A DNA stretch of 64,000 nt from Campylorhamphus procurvoides (taxonomy: Eukaryota > Chordata > Aves > Passeriformes > Dendrocolaptidae), in contig WBMV01001245.1 in the NCBI GenBank assembly GCA_013396655.1, positions 525,013 to 589,012 on the forward strand. The letters are read 5' to 3'. The notes under the pieces were generated by a model. That model made no database searches and had not been told where the DNA came from. It saw only the letters and a list, made by a program, of their open reading frames with translations. Shown here in pieces: positions 49,658 through 63,400 of the stretch. The position numbers were made by a program, and so were the translations under genes. Position 1 is the first letter of the stretch; each line of letters begins with the position of its first letter.

Positions 49658-51785
49658 ATTACACATATCACATCTGTATGACTTAAGATAAGTTGCTTAA
49701 AGCAAGAGCCTGTTCCAATTACAAGTTGGAACAGCAGCACTCTATAAACTCAAAGATGTACTATGAAAAGTAACTGTACTGGTCACTAGTTGTGCTTTAG
49801 AGAGATCCCCAACAGATCAGCTGAAATAAAGGTGTTCTGTCTTCACACCTGGATTGCTCCACGTCAGCTTAAGGAAAAGAACTACCATTATTTTGTGAAT
49901 GGGCAGAAGGAAAGAAAGGCAACATGTTGCTCACAGTCATCTGCATCATGTGATCCAGAAGCTCTATGTAGAGAGCAAAAATTGAAGATTAGGGACAGCT
50001 GAGCTGTTACAACACAGTTGCTAAGAAATTCTTTTGAGCCAGCCGGAGTGCTGCTTTGAGGTTCCTTGCTAACCATGGAATAACTCTGTTACCATCCTAC
50101 ATACTGTAGGAAAATATCCTCTAATCCCCATGAAATTCCATTTCATCAGAGACGTGGGTTAAAGTATGAAAGGAAATCATCCAACAATGCAGCAGTTTAG
50201 CCATACTAAACCAAGTGCATCATGTGGGAAACTGCATCAGCTAAAATGAAAGGAAATTCAACTCGTCCTGCTTTTAGGTAACAAACATATTTTAAATGCT
50301 GTGCAACAACTAGAGTGTAAGATTGATGACATAAAATTGTACAAATTAACAAAATAACTGATGGATGAGCTAGAGACATTACAGAAAAATAAGCAAATAA
50401 AATAAAAATATCTAAGTTCCTATATTAATTGTTGCATTTGAGTAAAACAATATACTGCATGTTAAAACAAATCCTTGTTGCTATCTCCATCTGTCTGAAA
50501 GGTAACAGGGGCAGAGAGGTGCATGGAATTTACCTTAGTGGGAGATGAGACAAAACAATTATGAGAAATAAATAGCCATACTAAAAAATTATTTAACGGA
50601 AAAAATAACCTTTTTACTACAGGGGCCTATAAGAATCCTTAGTTAATAATAGACTATAGATATACCCCAACAGCTTCACGCCAGAGATACGTCTACATCA
50701 GAAACCAAACTAACTGCGGTTCCCTTAGAATGCATCTCAAGATTGTCTGTGCTCAAATACTGCTTCATCTGTTCATTCTCCCAAGCTATACTTGCCACAC
50801 ATTTTTTGTTCTTCTCATTCTCTTCCATCTGATGGCATCACAACTATACCTTCTTAGTCTTGTTTATTACAATTTATTTATTGTGATAGCTGCCTACTGG
50901 TGTTCTTCTTCGAAACTGTGTGTTAAAGATCAACTGACATATCTCAAACCTCCCAATACTAAAAGTAATTTTGAGTACAATAAATTACTCCAATCTCTCT
51001 TTAACCTAAAGTTAGTTTTTCTTCTTCCTAGACAACAAAGAAAGGCCTTAGTCAAGAAAGATCTCTGGTTCACTGAAAGGGGACAGGATGAAGGTTGAAT
51101 GTGGCTACTTATTAAACATGGAATAATAACATTTTGCTGCAGATCTGATTAGGATGCCAAGAATACTGGCAATCTGAGTGGCTTGATGTGATTTCCCAGT
51201 ATGAAAATGTAAGGTAGTCCTAGTATTAGGGCAAACATTTTTGGTGTCTTGATTTGCTCTTTTTGATTTCTTCTGCTTTATGCCTTTGAGATAGATAGAT
51301 GAGAAGAAAACTATAAACACTAATGCTTAGTCAAATCTCATGTCTTTTATACCATGAAACTGAAATTAAGAAGTAAAAGATAAGTATGAAAAAACTTTCT
51401 TAAGGGTAAAAGTTTATCCTCTCCATGGAGAAACTGTATTGAGTCATCTTCATTATGGCACAACAGAACATTACTTCAGACAAAGTGATTAGTGTTATGA
51501 GTCAGTTGATCAATTGTTTTAGATCTTAAACTCATGTTCCAGCACTGTCATGTAATGCAGAAGACTTAACTAGAGGGGGAACCAGGCAGAATGGTTGTAC
51601 TAGGAAACAAATGTAACTGTAACACAGAGCCATGTGATTCCCAGCTCTGTGTCATAACTCAGTTAAATATCTCTCTCTCTTTCATGAGACAGGGTTTCCT
51701 GCCTACATGCAGGACCTAGGATCAAAAAGAAAAGCAGCACTCCTACCAAAATAAATGTATATACATATGTGTGTATATATATGTA

Positions 51786-51809
51786 TAGTGAACATATACA
51801 TGTTCACTA
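51786..51809. repeat. Perfect palindrome, 10-base arms, 4-base centre
   Basis: The arm 51786-51795 (TAGTGAACAT) is exactly complementary in reverse to 51800-51809, with ATAC at the centre. It lies at the edge of a TA/TG dinucleotide patch (51757-51786), a setting prone to cruciform formation and slippage. Confidence 0.85.
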
Positions 51810-54512
51810 GCTGTCTCAAATAAACCCTGGGGCAAACTTGAAAATAAGTCTTGGGAAATAGCAGCCTGTAATCAGAAAAGCAGTACACAGCACCTTGTCA
51901 CTGACACGTAGCAGAGTCCAGCAAACTTCAGCAGGTATGGTAATTGAGAGTTACAACCCCATGATTAACGACAGCTAATTTTGAAGTACAGATTAGTCTC
52001 TTTTCAGGTATTAAGCCCTGAACAAAGCCTTACTTCCAAGAATGCTTCAAGGCAGGAAAAGGGTTCTTATTCTCAGTGCCCTTGAAAATGTGGCCTTTTC
52101 ATTTTCAGGAATACACAAGGGATTCTGACCATAGTTTTGCTGTACTTGTGAAAAAGTGGTATCAAATTACTCACGAAGTTTAATGTAGCTATTTCAAACA
52201 TTTTAGAATATTCTGGAAACATCATAAATTTGCCAAGAACCCTGCTTGAGGGAAGGAGCAAGGAAATGGGCCTTTCCTACAGGGCTGGATACCCTAAATC
52301 TGAGCCAGGAACAGCAAATAAAAAAAGCACATGAGAAAGTAAACTGCATTAAAGAGTATAACATAAAAAAAAATATTAAAAGGCCCTGAGTTTGCAAATA
52401 CGACACACACAGCTCTTAACAGATCAAAGTCAAGTAACCTTCTGATTATTTCAGTTTCTACTTTTAAATGCATTCCTTCTACGTGGACTACACAGATCTC
52501 TGAATTCTATCCATTTGTGCTTTTCCTTGCAGATGGTTGAATTAAGGCAATTTCATATGTAACAGTATACACTTGTTAAACCTCTCAAGGTAATATTCAG
52601 CAAAAGCAGGAGCAACTCAGTGTTCATCCTTAACTGTTCTCCCACTCTTAGTAAACTAGTAAGATTATCTTTGCATCTTATTTTCAATCATCTGATTTTC
52701 AGTTTTGATAGTAAATCAGAACCTATTCTCCTTGGACCCTTTTGCATTCACTTTAAAACAGGATGTTTCAAGTTCTTTCCTCATGAGTAAATTCCACTCC
52801 TTACCTGCAAATCTCCAGATACTGGGGTGTGTCTCCAGGTGAGACTGAAGATTAAAACAGGAATTTGCCAGAGCCCGAAGGCATCAAGGTTGATCAAACA
52901 AGAGAACATTTCCTCAGCTGAGATCAGAGCACCACTCTCTGGTCGAACATTCACAGCATTTTCTTACCAACATATGGTAGTTAGTCCCCTTCAATTGTTC
53001 CTTAATACACTGAATTACTGATGACGGGATGTCATATCTTCAACACTGACTACTTTTTTCCCAAACCTGCTTCCTTCGTGTGGCAAGAATTTCGAGGCAG
53101 ATATCATCAGGACTAGCAGAAACCACTGGCTCCAATTAGCCAAGCATTTTCTGGATATTTAGTGCTAGGAGAACAATTGTATCATCAGAAAGGTTTGGCA
53201 GTTAGAGTACAAACATAAAAAGAGAAAAGAATGCTTTTTCCTCTCACCCTTCGAGAATGACAGGTTGTCCTTGGTAGAATCAGAATATTTTTTCTTCTCA
53301 GCATGATCCTTGGATGTATTAAAAATAGATTGGTCTGCAGCCATAGGTGTTGAATGGTATACTTTGGATGTTTTTTTACCTAAGTTCCTTTCCTGCTAAA
53401 TTGTCTGAAAGAAACTAGGGTTGACTTCCCCCATGAGAAAAATTAGAAGATGAACAATGAGGGAATAGCACAAAGTAGAGTGGAAATCAGTCCAACTTGC
53501 ACTGTCTGTGGAATGAGATTTCTGCTGCTCTGGGTACAGGTGTTGAACTATTTGTACATGAAGGACAGTGGTGCAGCAAATATTTCAGCAGTGCCACAGC
53601 AGTGTTTTGGAACTTTTGGGTGAGATGGTGCATTATGGGTAGCAATGCATTACAGCACCATGAAGAACAGAAAATGAAACTGAACCATGGTGAGCACACC
53701 ATGGTTGAGGTAATAGGCAATATGAAATGGTTTGGGAACAAAAGATAACAGGCCAGTTCTTTACTCACTGAAAAAATATACAGTTACTCTACAATCAAGG
53801 GAAGTATAATAGTTTTCATCCTCGTGTAATGATTTCCCCTAGGATGTAAACCAGATTGTCAGAGACAAAGGCTTGAACACAAAACAAATTGCTCAAAATT
53901 GAACTTAATGGATGGACAACAAGCCTGCTGGAAGGAGGGAGGGGGCACGTGCAAGCAGCAGAGGAAAACTGTCTCTCTCTCAAGGGACAGCAGCCTTACA
54001 GCTCCATTCTAGCACACTCTTTTGTTACACAAGCTGTAGAAAACCAGTGTGGCAAGTGCTGTGCATCCATGGCAGCAGAGTAACAGAAGGGATGTTTTCC
54101 ATAGAGCATGGCAGGCAGCAATACTGAACAGATGTAATTTCATTTTCTCTTCTCTTGAGAACAAGAAGGATTAAAAAACATCTTATAAACCAAGAAACAT
54201 TAGCACATGTTCAATAGGACAATTAGCTGTTTATTCCAGCTGTTTATGACTACCACCCCCAAGCCCTGCTCTCCCATCATCATTTGGGGTTTTACTCAAC
54301 TACTTGAAAAATTATACAATAGTTTCATGCAGAGTCTTTTGAAGTCTGACTCAGAAAAGAAGCAGACATCTATTTCCAAACCATGACTGAGCATATAAAT
54401 AAACAATGAAGGAAAAGAAATCTACCTCTGAATATTATAAACAAGGATATGAACAAGGGATTTAAAATAACAAAATGGCATTGAATTGGAGGGGAGGAAT
54501 GTTGAGTTTTCT

Positions 54513-54567
54513 GGGTTTTTTGGGGTTTCGGGTGTTTTTGGGGGGGTTTTGTTTTGTTTTGTTTTTT
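54513..54567 (+). other. G-quadruplex motif followed by (GTTTT)n
   Basis: Four G runs of 3, 4, 3 and 7 bases start at 54513, 54522, 54530 and 54540, with loops of 6, 4 and 7 bases. This fits the canonical pattern of four runs of three or more G with loops up to seven. A GTTTT repeat follows to about 54567. The tract is strand-asymmetric (almost no C). No gene is close by, so no regulatory role is claimed. Confidence 0.75.
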
Positions 54568-57500
54568 AGTTTCAATAAAATTAAAGCTTGATCAAATCTA
54601 TTTGGCCATGTTTTATTCAACTCAGAAGTAATGAAAAAAATATTTATTTAAATGTGTGCCAACTGGTATGTTTATTTTCTTTTAAATATAACAAAAAATG
54701 AGATTCAATCCTTTTGCCTCCATAATCAGTTTAAAGTGCTTTCACTGTGGGTTTTTTAATTTTTTTAGACTTTTTTTAATTGTGTTCATAAATCCTGTGT
54801 TCACTGTGCTCTTAGAGCTGTTTTAATGGTGTGAAGCTGTATGTGAGAGGTGATCAAATCTCCTGTGAATAAGTACCCTTAACTCTTTCTTCCCCAGAAG
54901 AGAGTAAATTAATTTATTACCATTCATACAGGTAAATAGGAACTAACCTACATGAATGAGGATCTAGCATGACACCCCACTCTTTCTCTGAGCTGAATCT
55001 GAGGTATTCTCAATGCTCAGCCCAGAACTGATGAATACACTGCCTCTACTTCCTTGCATAACTAGCCCTGTTTCAGACTCCTGCACTTCATTATAAGCAG
55101 TCATATATACTGACAGAGCAACTAAAAAAAACTTCTTGGAAAAAAAGGTAGCTTCATCAACAAATTAAACCTGAGGTCTGGGAAGAAAGAAGCAAAAGGA
55201 TTGTAAAGAAGACATGCAAACAGAAACAGACTGCAGATGAGGGTGAGCCATTTAACTTCATACGGCAACACCAGCTAGGCTGGTTGGCAAAAGGAACAAA
55301 ACAGTACTGGTTTACCAAAAAAAAGAGGTCCTTTCATGACTATATGTATGGAAGTCCATGCTGATGAGTTGTTATCTTAGCAGCTCTGCAAACATCATCA
55401 TATTTGTTGCTGCAGACAGGAAGCCACTGCTGTTCCCCTTTCTGCAAGTGCTAAATGTCTGGGAAAACTTGGGGGCTCCATTTCTGGGTAACAGGTCCCA
55501 TGAGTGAAGTCTTGCTGACGCCGCAGTTTAGACATCAGTTACTCCGCTGTCTTCTAGAAGTTCAAAAAATGGAGGTTCCCATGATGTTTGGTGCCCTCAG
55601 TCTCTGATCTCACTGCACATGTTCAAAGAGTATGATTTACACCTGTGCCAGTTTGCTTTTTCCCACAGAACTTCAGGACTTCAGTCTTCAGGAGAGAGCA
55701 GGGGCCAGAAATAAAGGTCCAGTATGTAATTTGGCTGCAGTCCACATGCAGTGAAAAACACTGATGCAAACCATTTTAGGCCAAAGATATACATATTTTA
55801 CAGAGCATATGGTCTCGTGAAGAACACATTGTCCCATGAAAATCTGGATTTTCATCATAAGACAAATAGAGCTTCTGTCTCTTAAAAGACATTGATATTG
55901 TAGGCAGAGGAAAATAAATATAAGTGAGGTAAGTTATTGTTTTCTTGCTCTCCAGTAAATATATTGCCTTTTTTCCTACTCAGTAGATAAATATACTTAT
56001 TACTGACTGAGCAAAATCTATAAGCTAATACAATTTAATTGCGATACAACTCTTGTCTACCCACAGTATTGATGTATTTAGACTATTGAGTCATAGCCAT
56101 TAAAAAGATTGTTAATAAAAAAACAATTTCTAGTTAATTTAATTTAGCAATATTTATACAGTGTAATACAAATCCTAAAAGCAAAGAGAAATTATTTGAC
56201 ATATAATTCTGAGCAGTGTCTCACTAAGAGCAACATTTAAAATTCTTTATGTTAGGAAAAATTACCTGCCAGAAGAGCTAGCAAATTAACTGAAACACTA
56301 CATTCTGGAAGGTGTTGTTCACAGCAACCACAGTATTGCTGTGAGTCCACACTGGCTATGGATGCATATGAAGCATTTAAATCTCACAAACTGAATTCAC
56401 AGAGGACTGGCACCAGCAATATCCCATACCATCATCCCACTCAGCCTCCTTGTCTCCTTTTATCAAAAAATTCAGCTCATTGCACTTTTCATTGCAAGTT
56501 TCTGGCTACTTTGATTGCAAAGAAAATCCATGAACTATGATGATGTGCACAATCCACAGTCACACGGACTTTAGGGTGTTTATTCGGCAACATAACATTG
56601 ATGTGTCAGTACTGTCTGTTTCTGTTTACCACAGATAAGGCAGGAAAAATGGAGATGTGTGACAGATTACATATTTGAACATGAATATCCTTTTTGTTAC
56701 ATGGGAGGCACAGGTGTGACCGGCAGCATCTTCCACAAAAGGAAGCCAAATCTAAGGTGGCTTAGGGAATTGTAGGTCTATTCAGTTCACATCAAGGAGA
56801 GTCTTGACATTGGGGGATACCAGCCTAAGGAGAGTACAGTCAGTCTTGAAACACCTGCTGAAAGAATGAGAGCAGAAACTTAGTTAACATGCATGAATTG
56901 TATTTTGGGGCAAGAAATATTTTTATTGCACAATCAGGAATGTTTTGGTGTTTGTTCACTTTTAACACTACACACAGTGACTGACCAGGCTTATATAGAA
57001 CCAAGAGAAAGGAGATAAACTTGGCACCAGCCCTCCAACCCATATAAAAGAAACCCAGCACATGCCATGGAACATGTTGTACTGTTCTAGGAAAGGCTCT
57101 ATCAGAGAATTCTTTGACATAGGACCGCTCGTTTTAAAAATTTCCCTCAGGGAGCAGAGAGGGTTTTGTTATAACTGTGGTGTATTTCCAGTAAACACAT
57201 GAAGAGAGGTAGTTTTCTGATTGTGTTTTCAAAACCAGTAAGTGACACAAAGATTTTTAAAGACTGACTTATTGATTCTTTAAGAAAAACAAACCAAAAA
57301 AAGCAAACGAACTATAGAGTAAGACCTGTATACATTGTCCTGGTGTCCAACTCACAAACTTCTTTTTATATCTAATTCATTTGCCTATGATGCTACAGCT
57401 AAATTAATCATAACTAACTATATTTAAACTCCCTTCAAAAATACAAAGCACTATTATTCCACACTCTACTTTGTCAGCCTACCAGTCTAAACCACCCAGA

Positions 57501-58262
57501 CCACTTGCTTTACTCTTTTGAGACAGGTGCTTTGCAGTGCTGTTGTGACACGTGTCCTTACAAAGGCAGCAGGAAGGCCAGTGAGGCATGAAGATACCAA
57601 ATGAAGTTGTCAGAATCATAAAGCTCAGTCTTGAGGAAACAGAGCAGATTAGCCAAATACAGTTGCAGAAAGCTGTATCAGAGAAAATGAAATAAAAAGA
57701 GGATACAAACTTGTATTTGAAGTTCAAGACAGTAAGGTGCTAATAAGCAGAGGGTAGAGAGAACCTTCTACAATCTCTTAATAGGTAGCAGAATATGCAG
57801 AAGTGCCTCTTCCTTCTCCTGGAGAAAGGCTGGCCATGGTAAGGTACACATTCATCATTTTTATTGAGTGCCAAGCTGAAATTAAACATCAGTTTTAAGC
57901 AGGTTGCCTTCAGAGCAAAATAAGCAACACAAATAGTGTAATGTCATGTCTTAGTAGGAGGAAGCAGTGCTATAGTAAAAAGTACTGTCTTGCTTTTCTC
58001 TGACTGGGAACAGGTACCAAATATAGACTACATTGTGCAAGTCCCACAGAACTCTGACACTGACACTTTCCTACTTTACTTACAGTATGCTTGGAGATAT
58101 TGAAAACCTGGCAGGACACAGACCTGAGCAATGTGCTCTTGTTGGTCCTGCTTTGAGCATGGTGCATTGACCAAGAGTCCTTCAAAGACCTCTCGTGTTT
58201 CAATGTTTTTGTCATTCTGAGAAAATAATGGTTTTAACAGACAGTTTTCTTAAAACCTCACC

Positions 58263-58306
58263 ACATGGTGACATGTGGTGACATGTGACATGGTGACATG
58301 TGGTGA
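58263..58306. repeat. Small tandem repeat of GTGACAT words
   Basis: A 19-base unit (58263-58281) recurs exactly at 58288-58306, a period of 25, with the related word CATGTG between. The whole tract is made of ACATG, GTGAC and TGGTG words and looks like a young slippage product or tiny minisatellite. It could vary in length between individuals. Confidence 0.85.
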
Positions 58307-60408
58307 TACAAAAGTCAGTTTCTTGTCCAGTATGATTCTCACATTGCTAGTAATACAGAAAAATTTGAGAAAAAGATTAAAAACCATTTTAATGAGTTAA
58401 GAACCTGAAAATATGAATCCAAAAGTAAAATTCTATGATCAAAGAAGACAAGGCTTTAGATTCAAGATCAAAATGTTATGGTGTGCTACTTTAGTATCAA
58501 GCCAAGATTCTCCAGACTAATACAGACACAAAGCAGAAATTTTACTTGTGATTGAATAGGCGAAATAATTACATTCAAAAGTGTGTAAAACAGATGTAGG
58601 ATGCTCCAAAGCCTAAACAGGAGCAGATGTTTTAAACAATGCCGGAATATATGATATTTGTTGTCTCTTGTTTTAGACTGTCTTCTGTTCTTGGACCATC
58701 TGTAAACACTAGTCTTCTTTTATTACTAACTTTTAAGAAAAAGAGGAATAAATATACCAATCACTATGGACCAAAAAATGGGAACACTTCCTTGTTATTT
58801 GAGGATGGAAGTTCCACATCTGTTTGACAGCTGTCCTCTTCCTCTGTTTACTTGAAAAGCATGAAGGTTTGACAGTCATTCACAGACTGTTGCCTAAAAC
58901 AGAATATTCTAGGGAACTTCAAATTGTGCCTTTATTCTGACACAGGGCTTTGCAGTTCTTTATAAGCATGAGACTTCAGCTTAGAAGCAGCATGTCAAAT
59001 GTATTTTAAAGCATATCTTTCTCTTACCCTGGTACCACACTAGATAAATTCATGAATTAGAAAAGGTTTTGTGAACAAAATTAACAACCAGTTATTAAAA
59101 GCAGTTAGTTCAAACCCTGAAGCACCAAAAAATCTCTTTATCTTTGATGCCCTTGAATTAAGTAACATGGAAGCTACAAACAGCATGACAAATAGCTAGT
59201 AGAGGAGTTTCTATCTCCTCTATTTGGAAAAGCAGCTTTTAATCTTTAGTGATCAGAAAGAAAGCAGGAAAGTGCTGGATACCATCTACTAATCTCAGGT
59301 ATACAAACACCGTATGATTCCAGAAAAAGTGCCTGTTTTCCATATTTAAGTTTCTAGGAATTAAATTTTCTAGTTTCTGTCACAAGTCTTGTGATATAAA
59401 GGAGTCCTTGCTTTTGCTTCTTTGATTGCAATGACCTTGTTACTCATCCCTTCTCCTTTTCTTCACTCTCAGCCACTTAATCTGGTCTGCCCAAGGAATG
59501 AAACCCTTAAAAAATACATCAAGATTGAAGGTAAGACTGTAGTAGGATAGATTCCAGTTAGTTCCACCTTCTAAAGTCCTCAACTTCTTTTTCAGCCAGA
59601 AACAAAAAAATATCTGTTAATCATTCAGTCCAAGGAAGGACGTCTTTTCTGCTAAAGGCCAGAAATTGTGTTCAATGCAGTTGACTCAATAACTGCTCTA
59701 TTTACAAACGTGTTAAAAATAATAATATTATAAACTTTTTCTTATTCTTTTTGCCCTAAACATTGCTGATTTGCACAGTTTCTTTCCTAGAAGTACTTTT
59801 ACTGCTTAGATCTCTCCATTTTCCATTTCCTTTCTAGAAAGCAAGATGTCTTATTAAAATCAGAGGTGCACTAGAGTCTTCTTAGCTAGTAGCATCATAT
59901 GTATGGCAGGTACCATGGACTAAATGATGCTCAAGAACAGTATCAGGACTATCATATCAGGAATCTAAAAAGAATTGTACCATTCAGGTGTCATGTGGAC
60001 CACAACTCCCAAAGCCAGTGGTTATCACAGTTTCTTATTTCTGTGTATGAAATATTTCTTCTTTCTTCCGGAAGTCCCAACTCCTGGATCCAGCAACTGC
60101 TGCCCATATAATAGAGTATGCAGACATCTTCTATCCTGGCATCGCTTCTTGCTTTGGTAAATAGGGTTTTCCAAATCACTGTAGACCTCTGAGTAAATGG
60201 GAATGGGTTTTGGTCCAGCAAGTTACCTTTGTACCTTATGCTTCTACTAACTTTGAGGAGAACGAATCAATCAGAACTTATATTTTTCAGGTTTCACTAC
60301 ACTGCAGCCGCATCTTTGAAGGCAGAAATACCCGGTGAGCCACCTAGGTCATCAGTATACTAAAGATAGCGTACCATGTAGAAGATAAAAGAGTTTCATG
60401 AATACAGA

Positions 60409-60453
60409 TGGTTCACCTGACCATCAATGTTCAATGAACATTCTGGTGAACCA
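60409..60453. repeat. Imperfect palindrome with two paired blocks
   Basis: The outer blocks TGGTTCACC (60409-60417) and GGTGAACCA (60445-60453) are reverse complements. The inner blocks AATGTTCA (60426-60433) and TGAACATT (60435-60442) are also reverse complements, one base apart. The left side has eight unpaired bases (60418-60425) and the right side two. It would fold as a hairpin with an asymmetric internal bulge. Confidence 0.8.
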
Positions 60454-63400
60454 GATTAGTTTTAGGAAGTCTGTAGTATTTATTTAAATAATTTTAGTTT
60501 GTGTGAATTTTGGTTAAAGTAAAAAACTTGAGATATAATGGAGGCATAAAATACATATCACACAAGTTTGTATAATGACTTTTTCATGAAGCAAATAAAG
60601 TAATCATTCAGGTTCCCAACAGCTATTGCTCTGATGTTAGCTCACTGTTTAAAACACCTAAAACAGTTGCAAAATATTTCTTGCAACATTAGTCAACTAA
60701 TAGCTATGATCTTTTCCAAATTAGAAAGCTAGAAAGTTAAAGAAAATGTTAAAATTAACTTCTTCATTAATTCCTAGAGACATCATGAATAAAGGGCTTT
60801 CAAGAGTTAATAAAGAAATCAGAGAGAGAAGCTGGAGATCTGCAAGCTATTTCACCATTTCCCCTCCCCACCCTTCATCTGTATTGGATCGTGTTAGTGT
60901 ATGACTCAGCTAATTATGAAAGATTTCTCTGAAATGAATTAGATGAACGCAGCATCTTTAACAGAAACAGACCTTGTGACCTGGCAGAATTCCCATCATG
61001 GTCCAAATAAAGCCCACCCAGATGTGACCACTTCCTTTACTGTAACTCAGAGAACAGAGTGAAACATCAGTATGAACTTCCTCACTAACATCGTCCTGGT
61101 GCTCCTGATGGAGAGCAAACTAACCACTTGCTGCTTGGTTGAATTAAATCATACATAACACTAGACCCAAAGATAAACTAGTTTAATGCTATTGAGAACT
61201 AAGTCATGGTTTTGTAATAAAATATGCCAGTTTACTATGGTCTGCAAAAAACCTCAGCAGGGCCTTCAGACAAATTAGTTATTTTAAAGGGGCAGTTCTG
61301 ATAAAGTTAAGGACTGGAATGTGGTGCAAAGGCACTATTATCCCAAATGTGCTTTCCAGCTTCAGTCTTTTTGAAACTAAATGCAGCTGGTACACTTCAC
61401 TACCCGGAAAAAAGATTCTGTGCTTTGATCTGGTCTGATCTCTGATACTTTCATATTAGTTTCCAGATTAGTTTCAACAGTAAATTCAATAATCATTTAA
61501 CTGAAATTATTCTATAGTTCACTGCTTTGAAAGAACTACTGAATAATTATGAAGTTTTGCCTCTGTGAGTGACATCAGTAAGCCAAAAGATCTGCTCCAC
61601 AACTAATACAAGCTATGCTGTACTCAATCACAGATTTGCAAGTCTAAACTCCTGAAGCTAATTACAAGGTGAGGCAACATAAGTTGTAACCTGCACCCTA
61701 AATGAACATTTAATTCATTTAGCAGTCAGATGTTTCAATAGAAGTGGCCAGTTGGACTGTTTAGACAAGTGATATCATTCACACCTGGTTAAAACCTCGT
61801 AAAAGGGTTGAGAGAAGAAGCAAAATCATAAGTAAAGGTAGAAACAAATTCCAAGCATCAACACTCAAATCAAATTAGCTTTACATTAAGCACTCTGAAA
61901 GTATCTGAGCAAAATCAGATACACCTTTCTATATATACAGCTAATTACACTGAATTAACAATATAGCTTAATGTAATATTAGTAGACCTTTGGTCTGTTA
62001 AAATTCAAAGTAAAGAAGGCTAAGTTAGTAATTTGCATCTCTGGAAATCTTACTGGGAAGGTCAGTTTTTTATTTCCTCTTCCATTTAGAGAAAAAGTGG
62101 TTTTAATGCACAATTTTTTCAGTGGGATGCAACTCTGTGAGGATACCAAATCAAATATCTTTTACTAATTTAGATTAGAAACTGATTCTCAAAGTCTGAA
62201 CGATAAGGTTTCCTTATAGTACAAAACATACGGCCAAAATCTCTTCTTTCTTATGCTTTCTTATACTTTATTAAAATCAAGAAATATTATAAAAGAAGGC
62301 AAAATTCAATTTCTTAGAGGACTCAAAAATAACAGCTATTTAAAAATATGCTGTTTATCCTTACTAGTCTGTAAACTTGTTTACCCATACAACAGTTGCT
62401 AATCAGGATTTTTCTGTTTATTTTTTTAAGCATGCCTATGTAATAGCTACCCTTATATTTTTAACTTTTTTCTCCATCTAGCGACTTATCTACTCTGTTT
62501 AAATTTTCCAGCAAATTTCACATATATTTATTGAGCTTTTCAGTTACATTTGATCTAATGTGTGTATATATGTCCTTTGCATTCTTTTAAGTGATACCCC
62601 GTGAGATTTACTGATGAGATAAAAGTCGATTTCCTTGGCCCTGAAGCTACCCAGAGGAATGACACATGTTCATTGTTAGGTCATGATTTCTAGTGAGGAC
62701 ACTGAATAATATCCATCACCTACTCATTTCATTAACTTTTTGCACTAAGTCTAAACTAATGCCTGTTAGTGTTCTCCAAAGTATAGTTAGAATCACTAAA
62801 GGCTTTCTGATTAAATAATTAATTTTCAATATGCTCAATTTATTGCTGCACATTTTTTTTAAGATGAAAAATCCTATTTATCCTCTCTGTTTATACTACA
62901 ACAGGTTCCTGTGTGGTTACATTCCCTGGTAAACCAAACCAAAGACAGCTGGAACTGCAACTGGTACAAATCTGATTATATCTGTCACTTTCACCTTTAA
63001 GTGTTGTAAACCTTGTAAACAATTTTTTGCTTTTCATTTTCTTTTGTTGCTAAAATGTTCTTATTCAACCTAAAACTATTTTCTGCTGAAAATCACAAGA
63101 GAAAAAAAAGAGGGGTAGTGGATAGAATCTAGTATTTGAAATGAGTAGTCCCACTTCAAGATTTTTCAGTGTGAAATGTCAGTTTCCCAGTGGGTCTGTG
63201 GAGGACATATTGGCTGTACTGAGCTCATGCTAAATAGCCCAGAGGTTACAGTACTTTCTGAGCAATGGATATATCATTTTCAAGCCCTCTCTGATTCAGA
63301 GGCTTTGAATGAGGTCTCTTGGAGACCAAACTCAGGACACTGCTAACCACAAGCATTCTAGGGCACAGGGTTGGGCACAAGAATCATCTTCTCTTTGCCA

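Larger units (their letters stand above)
45805..54512. other. Long unique AT-rich stretch, no gene seen
   Basis: No gene or interspersed repeat was recognised. Fifteen T at 49643-49657 and a TA/TG dinucleotide patch near 51757-51786 are the main simple tracts, and a perfect palindrome lies at 51786-51809. The plus frame 50730-51098 (122 codons) begins with a hydrophobic stretch but shows no domain and later becomes lysine-rich. Overlapping frames on both strands at 53487-53768 cannot both be real, and neither is recognised. Confidence 0.58.

Noticed and set aside
50730..51098. Plus-strand frame of 122 codons with a hydrophobic N-terminal half, considered as a membrane protein
   Set aside because: The hydrophobic run follows from T-rich DNA, and no family or promoter was recognised.
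53487..53768. Overlapping frames on both strands, considered as a mariner-like transposase remnant
   Set aside because: No transposase motif could be aligned and no terminal inverted repeats were found around it.
58429..58441. ATTCTATGATC word resembling a CR1 tail
   Set aside because: No CR1 sequence precedes it on either strand.
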